DNA of 64,000 bases. It comes from Thioalkalivibrio thiocyanodenitrificans ARhD 1 (GTDB lineage: Bacteria; Pseudomonadota; Gammaproteobacteria; Ectothiorhodospirales; Ectothiorhodospiraceae). Location of the stretch: contig NZ_KB900536.1 in NCBI RefSeq assembly GCF_000378965.1, positions 2,481,407 through 2,545,406 on the forward strand, read 5' to 3'. Below, piece after piece: positions 16,163 to 24,949 of the stretch. How positions within the stretch are numbered: the stretch's first letter is position 1; each line of letters begins with the position of its first letter. A program made the position numbers and the translations under genes. The notes under the pieces were generated by a model. That model made no database searches, was not told the origin of the DNA, and saw only the letters and a program-made list of their open reading frames with translations.

Positions 16163-16905
16163 ACGACAAGCCGGACAACGTGACCGACCTGTCCAGGTTC
16201 GACAACGTCGACCCGCTGCGTGATCAGTATCGCGATACGCTGATCACCAACCGGGAACTCAAGCGTGAGCTGGGGGCGCACCATGCGGCCCTGCTGTGCA
16301 TCGATCTCCAGTATCTGGATGCGGCGCGTGGCCACGGGGTGTTCGCGTACGCGGAGCGCCCGGGTGTGCCCAGGGAGGCCGACGAGTATTACTTCCATCG
16401 CCTGGAGACCCTGGTGCTGCCCAACGTGCGGCGCCTGCAGGATGCCTTCCGGGCCGTGGGCCTGGAGGTCATCCACACCCGCATCCAGTCGCTCACCGCC
16501 GACGGGCGCGACCGGGGCCCGGGCCACAAGCGGCTCGACCTGCACGCCGCGCCGGGATCCAGGGAGGCGGATTTCCTGGAGATCGTGGCGCCGCAGGGCG
16601 ACGAGATCGTTATCAACAAGACCGCCAGCGGCGTGTTCACCTCCACCAATCTGGAATACGTGCTGCGCAACCTGGAGATCACGTCCCTGTTCGTGGCGGG
16701 CGTGTACAGCAACGAGTGCGTATCCACGGCCATCCGCGACGCCTGCGACCTCGGGTTCTACGTCACCCTCATCGAGGACGGCTGCGCCACGGTGACCCCG
16801 GAGATGCAGAAGGCGACGCTGACCACCATCAAGGACCGCTATGCCCGTGTCATGACTACGGACGAGGCGCTGGCCGAGATCGCCAAGGTGGAAGAGGCCT
16901 CCTGA
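16159..16905 (+). CDS. Isochorismatase-like cysteine hydrolase (amidase type)
   Basis: This 248-aa member of the isochorismatase/nicotinamidase fold shows the catalytic triad D49 (LLCIDLQ), K154 (INKTASGVF) and C187 (NECVSTAIRDA). Members hydrolyse amides such as nicotinamide, N-carbamoylsarcosine or ureidoacrylate through the Cys. A roughly 40-residue N-terminal extension precedes the fold. It is translationally coupled to the carbamoyl hydrolase, which suggests the two remove a carbamoyl and an amide group from one substrate. The exact substrate cannot be read from sequence. Confidence 0.88.
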   Translation: MNDKPDNVTDLSRFDNVDPLRDQYRDTLITNRELKRELGAHHAALLCIDLQYLDAARGHGVFAYAERPGVPREADEYYFHRLETLVLPNVRRLQDAFRAVGLEVIHTRIQSLTADGRDRGPGHKRLDLHAAPGSREADFLEIVAPQGDEIVINKTASGVFTSTNLEYVLRNLEITSLFVAGVYSNECVSTAIRDACDLGFYVTLIEDGCATVTPEMQKATLTTIKDRYARVMTTDEALAEIAKVEEAS

Positions 16906-17002
16906 GCCGGGAAAGAGCCGCGCCAAAGACTATAAACAGGGAATCACCCCGTAATCCGTCGCGTTGACCATTGTTCATCCGTGACCCGAAGAGAGGCACG
17001 CC

Positions 17003-18091
17003 ATGGTAGTTCCAAACGATCCGCAGCTGGAGCGTCCGCTGCAACCCAAGGACGGCACCGCAGGCATCGAACGCCCGCGCGCCCTGTTCGAAAGCCTGCC
17101 CGAGGACCCTCGCCCGCTGATGTCGCTGTCCAGCCGTCACGTGGTGTCCTCGCGCCAGTTCGACCGGGACACGCTGCTGCAGGTGTTCCGCCTGGCCGCG
17201 CAGTTCGAGAGTACGCCGGCGCTGCTGCACCCGCCGCTGGCGGGCAAGATCCTCATCAGCGCTTTCTATGAGCCCAGCACGCGCACCCGCCTGTCCTTCG
17301 AGAGCGCCTGGCATCGGCTGGGCGGGGACATTATGTCCATTACCGATCCCAAGAGCACGGGCATGGCCAAGGGCGAATCCCTCTCGGACATCGCCGAGAT
17401 GTTCAACAACTACGGGGATGTGATCGTGCTGCGCAACAGCGAGGCCGGCTCCATCTACGAGATGCTGGACTCCCTGCGCATTCCCATCATCAACGCCGGT
17501 AACGGGATCGATGAGCATCCCACCCAGGCAATGGCGGACGTCTACGCCATGCTCAAGTGGCGCCCCGAGCTGGCTCGCCCGGACCTGCCGGCCGCAGAGC
17601 GGATCCGGATCGGCATCATCGGCGTGCCGAGCCGCATGCGCACGGTGCGAAGCCTGTTGCTGCTGCTCACCCTGTTCTCCTCGTCCGTCGAAGAGGTGGT
17701 GATCCTCAGCCGGGAAGACGATCTCTTCGACGAAGGGCAGCGCGAGGAGTTGGCCGGCGCGGGCCTGAATATCCGGGTCGCCACGGATCTGGATGGTGAG
17801 TTGCCCGGTCTGGACGTGGTCTACATCAACGCCATCGCCTGGGTGGGCGATACCTTCGAGGCCATGGGCATGGACATGCGCCTGACCCCCGATTCACCGC
17901 TCAAGGAAGGTGCGATCATCCTCCACCCGCTGGCGCGCGGCGAGGAGTTGTCCACGGACCTCGACAAGACACCCCACAACTGGTACTTCGCCCAGGCGCG
18001 TGGCGCGGTGTTCATCCGCATGGCCCTGCTCACCTGCATGGTGCGCCGGATCAGCGAGGTGATGGACACCCCGGACCCGTCCCGGGCCTGA
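17003..18091 (+). CDS. Aspartate-carbamoyltransferase paralog of altered specificity
   Basis: The 362-aa protein has the PyrB fold with about 40 extra N-terminal residues. Carbamoyl-phosphate residues are kept: STRTR (92-96), K123, R144, HPTQ (172-175) and HPLAR (308-312), and an Arg matching R167 is present in PSRMRTVRS. The segment that in E. coli PyrB carries R229 and Q231 (TRVQKER), which bind the aspartate side chain and amine, reads INAIAWVGDTFE instead. So it should carbamoylate an amino group, but probably not of aspartate. It is not next to pyrC or pyrR. Neighbours (carbamoyl hydrolase, amidase, amidotransferase) point to a special N-carbamoyl compound. Confidence 0.85.
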   Translation: MVVPNDPQLERPLQPKDGTAGIERPRALFESLPEDPRPLMSLSSRHVVSSRQFDRDTLLQVFRLAAQFESTPALLHPPLAGKILISAFYEPSTRTRLSFESAWHRLGGDIMSITDPKSTGMAKGESLSDIAEMFNNYGDVIVLRNSEAGSIYEMLDSLRIPIINAGNGIDEHPTQAMADVYAMLKWRPELARPDLPAAERIRIGIIGVPSRMRTVRSLLLLLTLFSSSVEEVVILSREDDLFDEGQREELAGAGLNIRVATDLDGELPGLDVVYINAIAWVGDTFEAMGMDMRLTPDSPLKEGAIILHPLARGEELSTDLDKTPHNWYFAQARGAVFIRMALLTCMVRRISEVMDTPDPSRA

Positions 18092-18129
18092 ATTGATTCA
18101 ACGGCTGCCGCGAAGATGCGGAGTAAAGC

Positions 18130-18152
18130 GATCCCGGGATGCCGCCGGGATC
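18130..18152. terminator. Hairpin between carbamoyltransferase and amidotransferase genes
   Basis: GATCCCGG pairs with CCGGGATC around a 7-base loop in the 183-base gap. No T-run follows, so it may be an attenuator or an RNA-stability element rather than a full terminator. Confidence 0.45.
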
Positions 18153-18274
18153 AGGCATCGGGGATTCGCCGCCCGCGGGGCGCTTCTTATCCTCCGGATC
18201 CCGACACCCGCTTTCCTCCGCGCCTCCCCGGCAAGCCTTGACCCTGATTTCCGATTTCGCAGGAGAATGCACAC

Positions 18275-20287
18275 ATGTGTGGAATAGCTGGCGTGATGAA
18301 CGCCGACCCCAATCAACCCGTCGATCCCGAGACCCTGGTGGCCATGGCGGCCATCCAGTATCACCGCGGGCCGGACGGTTTCGGTTACCGGGTGGAGAAG
18401 GACCGTGGCGTGGGTTTCTCCCATGCCCGGCTCACCATCATCGACCTGGACGAGAACCGCGGCCGCCAGCCGTTCGTCTCCCATGACGGGAACCTGTTGC
18501 TGGCCGTGAACGGCGAGCTCTACGACTATAAGCGCATCCGCACCGAACTGACCTCCCGGGGCGCCAAGTTCCGCACCAAGAGCGACTCGGAGATGGTGCT
18601 GCATCTGTATGAGCGCTACGGCCTGGAGGAGACGCTCAAGCAGATGCGCGGCGAGTTCGGCGTGGCCCTGTACGATCGTGCCCGCGACCGGCTCATGCTG
18701 ATCCGCGACCGTTTCGGCGTGAAGCCCCTCTACTGGACCGAGGTGGATGGCCGGATCGTCTTCGGTTCCGAGATCAAGGTGCTGTTCGCGCACCCGGCCG
18801 TGCCGCGCCGCTTCAATGCCAGGGGGCTCTATCACCAGCTCATGCAGACGGTGGTTCCCGGCACGACGGCCTTCGACGGCATTCACCAGGTCAAGCCGGG
18901 CCACGTGGTGACCATCGAGCGCCGTCACGGCAAGTTCGAGATCCACGACGAGCGTTACTGGGATATGGACTTCCCGTTGCTCTCCGAGCGGGGCGAGCCC
19001 GAGGACGACGAGGTCTACATCGAAGGCGTGCGCCGTGAGCTGATGGAGGCCGTGCAACTGCGCCTGGAGGCGGACGTGCCGGTGGCGTGCTACCTCTCCG
19101 GCGGAATCGATTCCTGCATCACGCTGGGACTGTCCGCCGCCAACCAGCAGGCGCCGGTCAAGGCCTTCACCATCGGCTTCGACAACGCCGACTACGACGA
19201 GACCGCCATCGCTACGGAGATGGCCGAATCCGTGGGGGCCGATCAGGACATCATGCGGCTGAACGCCGACCATCTCTACGACAACCTCGTCGAGACCCTG
19301 TGGCACGCCGAGCGCACCATCTACAACACGCTGGGCGTCGCCAAGCTGCTCATGAGCCGGCATGTGAACAAGGCCGGCTACCGGGTGGTGGTCACCGGCG
19401 AGGGTTCCGATGAGCTGTTTGCCGGATATCCCGCCTTCCGCCGCGACATGTTTCTGCACGGCCTCGATACCATGGATGCGGCCGAGCGGGCGAGCTGGGA
19501 GCAGATGCTGGCCGAGAGCAACAAGCTGTTCTCCGGCGCCATGCTCGCGGAGAACGAACTGAACGATCCGGCCCTGAACGACCTGGTGGGCTTCACGCCG
19601 TCCTGCCTGCAGCCGTGGCTGGCGAGCGCAGCCCATGTGCCCGGTCTCCTGTCCGCGGCCATGCGCGAACAGGTGAAGGGCTATGAACCGGGGCGTGCCA
19701 TCGCGGAGGCGCTGGACGGCGACATGATCGAGGGGCGCCATCCTCTGGACAAGGCCCAGTACGTGTGGATCAAGACCATGCTGGAAGGGCAGATCCTCAC
19801 CTGGGGCGGTGACCGGGTGGACATGGCCAACTCCATGGAGGCGCGCCCGCCGTTCCTCGACCATCACCTGGCCGAGTTCGCCACGCGGATTCCGCCTTCC
19901 ATGCGCATTCGCGGCCGTACGGAGAAGTACGTGCTGCGCGAATCCATGAAGGGGCTGCTGCCCAAGGTGCTCTACGAGCGCGAGAAGTTCGCGTTCATGG
20001 CGCCCCCGGCGCATACGGATCCGAAGAAGTGGGCGGCCATGCGTGCGCTGGCCGATGAGTACCTGTCCGACGAGGCCATCGAGGCCGCCGGCCTGCTGGA
20101 CCCCGCGGGCGTGAAGGCGCTGTTCGATCTGCACGAGGCCGAGGACACCACCGTCTCCACCCAGGTGCAGCTGGATGCCGTGATCAACCACATGATCGGC
20201 GTGCAGGTCCTGCACCGCCACTTCGTCGCCCGGGACGTTCCGGCGCTGGCGCGGCAGAAGGCGAAGGAACTGGGGTGGGCGGCCTGA
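18275..20287 (+). CDS. Asparagine-synthetase-like glutamine amidotransferase
   Basis: This 670-aa enzyme combines an N-terminal class II glutaminase (nucleophile Cys2, then HRGPDGFG and NGELYDYKR) with a C-terminal ATP-pyrophosphatase synthetase domain (SGGIDS at about 272-277, GEGSDELFAGY near 390). It uses glutamine ammonia and ATP to turn a carboxylate into an amide. Typical AsnB is about 550 aa, so this one is long. With the divergent carbamoyltransferase just upstream and MscS downstream, I infer an osmolyte-type amide product, though free asparagine synthesis is possible. CAGGAG precedes the ATG. Confidence 0.88.
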   Translation: MCGIAGVMNADPNQPVDPETLVAMAAIQYHRGPDGFGYRVEKDRGVGFSHARLTIIDLDENRGRQPFVSHDGNLLLAVNGELYDYKRIRTELTSRGAKFRTKSDSEMVLHLYERYGLEETLKQMRGEFGVALYDRARDRLMLIRDRFGVKPLYWTEVDGRIVFGSEIKVLFAHPAVPRRFNARGLYHQLMQTVVPGTTAFDGIHQVKPGHVVTIERRHGKFEIHDERYWDMDFPLLSERGEPEDDEVYIEGVRRELMEAVQLRLEADVPVACYLSGGIDSCITLGLSAANQQAPVKAFTIGFDNADYDETAIATEMAESVGADQDIMRLNADHLYDNLVETLWHAERTIYNTLGVAKLLMSRHVNKAGYRVVVTGEGSDELFAGYPAFRRDMFLHGLDTMDAAERASWEQMLAESNKLFSGAMLAENELNDPALNDLVGFTPSCLQPWLASAAHVPGLLSAAMREQVKGYEPGRAIAEALDGDMIEGRHPLDKAQYVWIKTMLEGQILTWGGDRVDMANSMEARPPFLDHHLAEFATRIPPSMRIRGRTEKYVLRESMKGLLPKVLYEREKFAFMAPPAHTDPKKWAAMRALADEYLSDEAIEAAGLLDPAGVKALFDLHEAEDTTVSTQVQLDAVINHMIGVQVLHRHFVARDVPALARQKAKELGWAA

Positions 20288-20289
20288 AA

Positions 20290-20358
20290 GTGGGAGGTGT
20301 GAATTGGGAAGTTGGAGAAGAGATCCTGACTTCCCACTTCTAAATTCCAACTTCGCAC
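20290..20358. repeat. Heptamer hairpin locus D
   Basis: The left arm 20290-20317 reads GTGGGAG, GTGTGAA, TTGGGAA, GTTGGAG. The right arm 20331-20358 is four inverted heptamers of the same family, less well matched than at other loci. It begins two bases after the amidotransferase stop. Confidence 0.8.
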
Positions 20359-20398
20359 TTCGTTCGACCATGTAGATACAACCGCTGGAGCATCAAAC

Positions 20399-21322
20399 AT
20401 GGAACTCGTCCTAGAATACTTCGAACAGGTTCAATGGGACGATCTGATCTTCTCGACCCTGCGTATCCTGCTGATCCTGGTGATGGCCTGGGCGGTTATG
20501 TATGCCGTGCGCACGGCGCTGTCGCGTATGGAACGGCGGCTCGTCGAGCGGGGCAAACAGCAGGGGGACGTCCCCTCGGAGGCCAGCAAGCGCGCCGAGA
20601 CCCTGGTGCGGCTGCTGCGCCAGGCGGTGATGATCGTCGTCTGGGTGATGGCCCTGCTGGTGATCCTCAACGAGTTCGGCGTCTCGGTCACGCCCATTCT
20701 GGCCTCGGCCGGCGTGCTGGGGCTTGCGGTGGGCTTCGGCGCCCAGAACCTGGTGCGGGACATCATCAGCGGCTTCTTCTTCATCCTGGAGAACCAGGTG
20801 CGGGTGGGGGACGTGGTGGTGGTCAACGGCACCGGCGGGCTGGTGGAGTCCATCAACTTCCGGACACTGGTGCTGCGCGATCTGGAAGGCAAGGTGCACA
20901 TCTTTCCCAACGGCACCATCGACGCGGTGACCAACCTTACCCGGGAATGGTCCGCCTACGTGTTCGACATCGGCGTGGCCTACAAGGAGGACACCGACAG
21001 GGTGGTGGATATCCTCAAGGCCGTGGGCGAGGAGATGAGGGCCGACGCGGAATACGGCCCGAACATCATCGAGGACATGGAGATCTTCGGCGTGGACAGG
21101 TTCGGGGATTCCGCGGTGGTCATCAAGGGGCGCATCAAGACCCGGCCCATCAAGCAGTGGTACGTGGGACGCGAGTTTCTGCGTCGCGTCAAGTATGCCT
21201 TCGACGCCCAGGGTGTGGAGATCCCCTTCCCGCATCGCACCCTCTACTTCGGCGAGGCAAGCCCTCCCTTCCTTGCCCGGATGCTCAACCGGGAGCCGGC
21301 TTCCACGGACATCGATCAATAA
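20399..21322 (+). CDS. Small-conductance mechanosensitive channel (MscS)
   Basis: This 307-aa inner-membrane protein has three hydrophobic segments (about 15-35, 74-92 and 95-120). The third contains the Gly/Ala-rich pore helix GLAVGFGAQNLVRDIISGFF. The beta domain follows (VRVGDVVVVNGTGGLVESINFRT, FPNGTIDAVTNLT). MscS opens on hypo-osmotic shock to release solutes. Its position behind the proposed osmolyte genes fits a release valve. The repeat hairpin in between may separate the transcripts. Confidence 0.95.
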   Translation: MELVLEYFEQVQWDDLIFSTLRILLILVMAWAVMYAVRTALSRMERRLVERGKQQGDVPSEASKRAETLVRLLRQAVMIVVWVMALLVILNEFGVSVTPILASAGVLGLAVGFGAQNLVRDIISGFFFILENQVRVGDVVVVNGTGGLVESINFRTLVLRDLEGKVHIFPNGTIDAVTNLTREWSAYVFDIGVAYKEDTDRVVDILKAVGEEMRADAEYGPNIIEDMEIFGVDRFGDSAVVIKGRIKTRPIKQWYVGREFLRRVKYAFDAQGVEIPFPHRTLYFGEASPPFLARMLNREPASTDIDQ

Positions 21323-21360
21323 CCGCACAGATCCTTCTCAATCACTAAGGAGTCGATACC

Positions 21361-21882
21361 ATGCACGACAGCATCGCACTGCGCGCACGCAACAACAGAC
21401 GCCCGGTCCTCGCGATCCTCGGCCTGCTGCTTGCGCTGGCGTGGGCGCTCCCCGGCCTCGTGATGGCCCAGGGCGGCGCCGCGGATCAGCCTCAACTGGT
21501 ACAGGTCGTCAAGAGCAACAAGTCCTTCCCCGAGACCCTGAGGGTCTTCCGGGAGGAAGTGGTCAAGGCGGGTTGGAGTGTGCTCAATGTCAACAATATG
21601 GCGGGCGTGCTGTCCGAGCGGGGCTTCACCCTGGATCCGGTGGTGATTCTGGATGTATGCAGCGGCAAGTACAGTGCGCGGATTCTGGGCAATGACGACT
21701 ATCGCCCCATCTCCGCCTTCATGCCGTGCCGCGTGAGCATCTACCAGACCTCCGGCGGGGAGGTGTTCATCGCCCGCATGAACACCGGTGCCTTCGTGGA
21801 CATGATGCCGCCTGAGGTGGCCGAGATCATGTCCGCGTCTGACAGCGAGATCGAGGAGATCATCGCCAGGACGGTTCGCTGA
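21361..21882 (+). CDS. DUF302 protein, exported
   Basis: The 173-aa protein begins with a cleavable signal peptide (RRPVLAILGLLLALAWALPGLVMAQ), so it acts in the periplasm. The mature part shows the DUF302 pattern: FPETLRVFREEVVKAGWSVLNVNNM followed by LDPVVILDVCSGKYSARIL and PCRVSIYQTSGG. DUF302 domains occur in sulfur-oxidising and other bacteria, and their function is unknown. A good site (AAGGAG) precedes it, 39 bases after mscS. Confidence 0.85.
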   Translation: MHDSIALRARNNRRPVLAILGLLLALAWALPGLVMAQGGAADQPQLVQVVKSNKSFPETLRVFREEVVKAGWSVLNVNNMAGVLSERGFTLDPVVILDVCSGKYSARILGNDDYRPISAFMPCRVSIYQTSGGEVFIARMNTGAFVDMMPPEVAEIMSASDSEIEEIIARTVR

Positions 21883-21907
21883 TCGGGTCGGGCCGCGTCC
21901 CGCGACA

Positions 21908-22273
21908 TTAGCGGCTCAGTGTGCCTTCCGCCACCCTGTTGCCATTGGAGTAGATGGCGATCTGATCGCCGTCACGCGTGAGTTCCATGCAGGCCTTGTT
22001 GCCCGCCAGCCGGCCGCTCAGCCACTCTCGGCAATACTGGCCGTTGTCGCTGACCCACCAGCGCGCCGATGCGCCGTGGCCGTCGACCAGTGAGCCATCC
22101 GGGTGAAACTCCAGTACATAGGCCGATTGGCTGCGCAGATAGATACCTGAAAGTGTGGCGCCGCTGAGCAATGCCTCCACCTCGGCATGATCGCGAAGGT
22201 AGTCCTGGGCCGCCACCGTGCCCCCCGATATGGTCAAGGCCAGAAACGCCAGACGTGTGATCGTGGGCGTCAT
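21908..22273 (-). CDS. Exported hypothetical protein
   Basis: I do not recognise this 121-aa protein. From the ATG at 22273 (GAGGA just before) it starts with a signal peptide (TRLAFLALTISGGTVAAQ). The mature part contains a two-Cys core (GQYCREW, NKACMEL) that could form a disulfide, and short beta strands such as IYLRSQSAYVLEFHPDGS. It is convergent with DUF302 and divergent from the heme d1 operon. Confidence 0.65.
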   Translation of the reverse strand: MTPTITRLAFLALTISGGTVAAQDYLRDHAEVEALLSGATLSGIYLRSQSAYVLEFHPDGSLVDGHGASARWWVSDNGQYCREWLSGRLAGNKACMELTRDGDQIAIYSNGNRVAEGTLSR

Positions 22274-22408
22274 GAGGCGTCCTCGTCGGTCCGAAAGGGA
22301 TTTCAGCATAGCGCACATCAGCCGGCCCATCACACCGGCCGTGCATGCCGGGCCGTTCGGCTGGGGCGGCCGCGATGCGGCGTTAAAGATGTACTGTGGA
22401 TACAAAAT

Positions 22409-22452
22409 TTGACCGATATCAAGGCGCTGCACCCCGGTGGGCAATCAATAAT
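22409..22452 (+). promoter_or_regulatory. FNR/DNR-type promoter of the heme d1 operon
   Basis: TTGACCGATATCAA (22409-22422) matches the FNR/DNR/NnrR half-site pattern TTGAY-N4-ATCAA. AATAAT at 22447-22452 can serve as -10. A start near 22457-22459 puts the box centre near -41.5, the classic class II activation distance. The leader to nirE would be about 180 bases. An fnr gene is at 62023-62787. Confidence 0.75.
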
Positions 22453-22636
22453 GGAAGCCAGAAGGGGCCCGGTCCGCGGGACATTGGACACATTCGGTGA
22501 CCACCACGTGCCACATGCTCGTGGTCAGCACACGAAACTTCAATGCAGACAGCATGTTAGCCTGTGAGGAACGATGCACCGATGGACCTGCCCGGATCGC
22601 CGGTGATGCGCTTACGAGACAAGATGTGGTGAAGAA

Positions 22637-23428
22637 ATGACCGATAACTCCTGCGTCTATCTGGTGGGAACGGGACCGGGTGACCCGGACCTGCTGACCA
22701 TCCGGGCACTGCGGCTGATCGAGCGGGCCGATGTGGTTGTCTATGATCGGCTGATCTCCAGGGGTGTGCTGGACCTCATCCCGGCGGGCGCAAGCCGGAT
22801 CTACGTGGGCAAGGAGACGGATCGCCACACCCTGCCCCAGGACGAGATCAACCGGCTGCTGGTCAGGGCGGCCGCCAGGGCGCGGGTGGTGGTGCGGCTC
22901 AAGGGCGGTGATCCGTTCGTGTTCGGACGCGGCGGCGAGGAGGCCGAGTACCTGCGCCGGCACAACGTGCGCTTCGAGATTGTCCCGGGCGTGACCGCGG
23001 CCACCGCCGTTACCGCGTATGCCGGCATTCCGCTCACCCATCGCGGGCTGGCGACCGGCGTGCAGATCATTACCGGCCACAGCCGCAGCAACCTGCCCCT
23101 GCCCCATGACTGGGCGCGTCTGGCCAATTCCGACCATACGCTGATCATCTACATGGGGCTCTCCAATATCGACGAGATCAGTGCCCGGCTCATCCAGGCT
23201 GGCCTGTCCGGCGACACGCCCGCCGCGGCAGTCCAGGATGGCGCGACCACGCAACAGCGGCGCATCATCACCACGCTCGCCGAACTGGGTCCGCGGGCCC
23301 GCGAGGCGAAGTTTCGCCCGCCGGTGCTGTTCATCGTCGGCAGGGTGGTGTCCATGGCCGCGGCGCTGGACTGGTATCGCCCCGAGTCCCCGGAGGCGCG
23401 CGAGGACGCGCGTGAGCAGAGTGCGTAA
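22637..23428 (+). CDS. nirE: Uroporphyrinogen-III C-methyltransferase NirE
   Basis: This 263-aa SAM-dependent enzyme methylates uroporphyrinogen III at C2 and C7 to precorrin-2, the entry step to heme d1. Motifs seen are VGTGPGDPDLLT at the N-terminus, KGGDPFVFGRGGEE (about 87-100) and VPGVTAATAVTAYAGIPLTHR. The length is that of the single-domain enzyme without a CysG dehydrogenase domain. It opens the nir operon and overlaps nirC. Confidence 0.93.
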   Translation: MTDNSCVYLVGTGPGDPDLLTIRALRLIERADVVVYDRLISRGVLDLIPAGASRIYVGKETDRHTLPQDEINRLLVRAAARARVVVRLKGGDPFVFGRGGEEAEYLRRHNVRFEIVPGVTAATAVTAYAGIPLTHRGLATGVQIITGHSRSNLPLPHDWARLANSDHTLIIYMGLSNIDEISARLIQAGLSGDTPAAAVQDGATTQQRRIITTLAELGPRAREAKFRPPVLFIVGRVVSMAAALDWYRPESPEAREDAREQSA

Positions 23429-23753
23429 CCGGATGTCCGCATGGCTGCTGCTGGGCGCGCTGCTGAGTCTGCCGGCGGTGTCCCCGGCGGAGCCGCAGCT
23501 CAGTGAGCCGCGCAAGGCCGAGCTGCGCCATCTGCTCAAGCAGGACTGCGGCTCCTGCCACGGCCTGACCATGCGCGGTGGGCTGGGCCCGCCGATCACG
23601 CCGCAGGCCCTGGCCGAACGCGACCGGGAGACCATGGTGGCCACCGTCCTGTACGGGCGCCCCGGCACGCCCATGCCGCCCTGGTCTACTATCCTGACGG
23701 AGGACGAGGCGAGATGGCTGGTCGATCTGCTTTACGAGGGGGATATCCGGTGA
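23412..23753 (+). CDS. nirC: Small cytochrome c NirC
   Basis: This 113-aa periplasmic monoheme cytochrome has a signal peptide (MSAWLLLGALLSLPAVSPAE) and one heme site, CGSCH, near residue 49; a Met ligand is likely in TPMPPW. NirC proteins pass electrons in nitrite reductase maturation or function. The GTG at 23412 follows GAGGA; an ATG at 23433 is an alternative. It overlaps nirE upstream, and its TGA overlaps the nirF GTG. Confidence 0.88.
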   Translation: MSRVRNRMSAWLLLGALLSLPAVSPAEPQLSEPRKAELRHLLKQDCGSCHGLTMRGGLGPPITPQALAERDRETMVATVLYGRPGTPMPPWSTILTEDEARWLVDLLYEGDIR

Positions 23754-24949
23754 GACCTTTGGAACGACTCGGGCGGTGGCTGACACTGGTGCTGCTCATG
23801 GCCCTGGGCCAGGCCGCGGTGGCCGGTGGCGAGGCGGGGCAGTTGCGCGGCACCGGCGACCTGGGCGTGATCGTCGAACGGGCCACCGGCAGCGTGCAGA
23901 TCGTCGACACCACCACCCGCGAGAGCCTTGCGCGGATCACCGGCCTGGGCGATCTCTCCCATGCCTCGGTGAAGTACTCGCGCGACGCGCGCTACGCCTA
24001 CGTGTTCGGGCGCGACGGCGGCCTCACCCAGTTGGACCTGCTCACCCGGCGCATCACCAATCGCATCATCCAGTCGGGCAACAGCATCGGCGGCGCCATC
24101 TCCCAGGACGGCCGCCTGCTGGCCGTGGCCAACTACGACCCCGGCGGCGTGAAGGTCTTCGACGCGCGCACCCTGGAACTGGTGGCCGACATCCCGGCGG
24201 TGGACGACAAGGGCGAGCGTTCCAAGGTGGTGGGGCTGGTGGATGCCCCGCGCCAGCGCTTCGTGTTCACCCTGTTCGAGGCCGGTGAGATCTGGGTGGC
24301 GGATTTCAGCGAGGGCAAGGAGCCGCGCATCACCCGACACCGGGAGGTGGGTCGCCAGCCCTACGATGCCCTGATCACGCCCGACGGGCGCCACTACATC
24401 GCCGGCCTGTTCGGCGAGGACGGCATGGCCCTGCTGGACCTGCGCAACCCCGATGCCGGCGTGCAGCGCATCATGGACGGCTACGGCCGCGGCGACGAAC
24501 CACTGCCGGTGTTCAAGATGCCCCACCTGGAGGGCTGGGCCATGGCGGGCGACTACGCCTTCATGCCGGCGGTGGGCCACCACTCCGTGCTGGTGGTGAA
24601 CCGGCGCGACTGGAGCGAAGTGGCGCGTATCCCGGTGCATGGTCAGCCCATCTTCGTCATGGCAAGCCCCGACCAGCATGCGGTATGGGTCAACTTCGCC
24701 TACCCGGACAATGACACCCTGCAGATCATCGACGTGGACACCCTGGAGATCACCGGCGAACTGAAACCGGGCCCGGCGGTGCTGCACATGGAGTTCACCC
24801 CGCGCGGCGAGCACATCTGGGTGTCGGTGCGCGACGCTGACGAGGTGCACATCTACGACGCATACTCCCTGGAGCGGCTCGGGCGCCTGAATGTGGAGAG
24901 TCCCAGCGGCATCTTCTTCACCGCCCGCGCCCACCGCATCGGACTGTGA
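23750..24949 (+). CDS. nirF: Heme d1 biosynthesis protein NirF
   Basis: This 399-aa protein starts with a signal peptide (LTLVLLMALGQAAVAGG) and folds as the heme d1-type eight-bladed propeller related to the NirS C-terminal domain, without a cytochrome c part. NirF acts in the periplasm on a late step of heme d1 formation. Typical segments are GDLSHASVKYSRDARYAYVFGRDG and VGRQPYDALITPDGRHYIAGLFGEDG. Initiation at the GTG that overlaps the nirC stop (GTGA) is the natural choice. Confidence 0.92.
   Translation: MRPLERLGRWLTLVLLMALGQAAVAGGEAGQLRGTGDLGVIVERATGSVQIVDTTTRESLARITGLGDLSHASVKYSRDARYAYVFGRDGGLTQLDLLTRRITNRIIQSGNSIGGAISQDGRLLAVANYDPGGVKVFDARTLELVADIPAVDDKGERSKVVGLVDAPRQRFVFTLFEAGEIWVADFSEGKEPRITRHREVGRQPYDALITPDGRHYIAGLFGEDGMALLDLRNPDAGVQRIMDGYGRGDEPLPVFKMPHLEGWAMAGDYAFMPAVGHHSVLVVNRRDWSEVARIPVHGQPIFVMASPDQHAVWVNFAYPDNDTLQIIDVDTLEITGELKPGPAVLHMEFTPRGEHIWVSVRDADEVHIYDAYSLERLGRLNVESPSGIFFTARAHRIGL

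Noticed and set aside
17003-18091. Ordinary pyrB of the pyrimidine pathway
   Set aside because: The aspartate-binding TRVQKER segment is missing and the neighbours are carbamoyl and amide enzymes rather than pyrR or pyrC. Not fully excluded if no other pyrB exists.
18098-20371. A 757-codon minus-strand frame opposite the amidotransferase
   Set aside because: It is antisense to an enzyme with intact Cys2 and SGGIDS motifs and has no ribosome site or domain.
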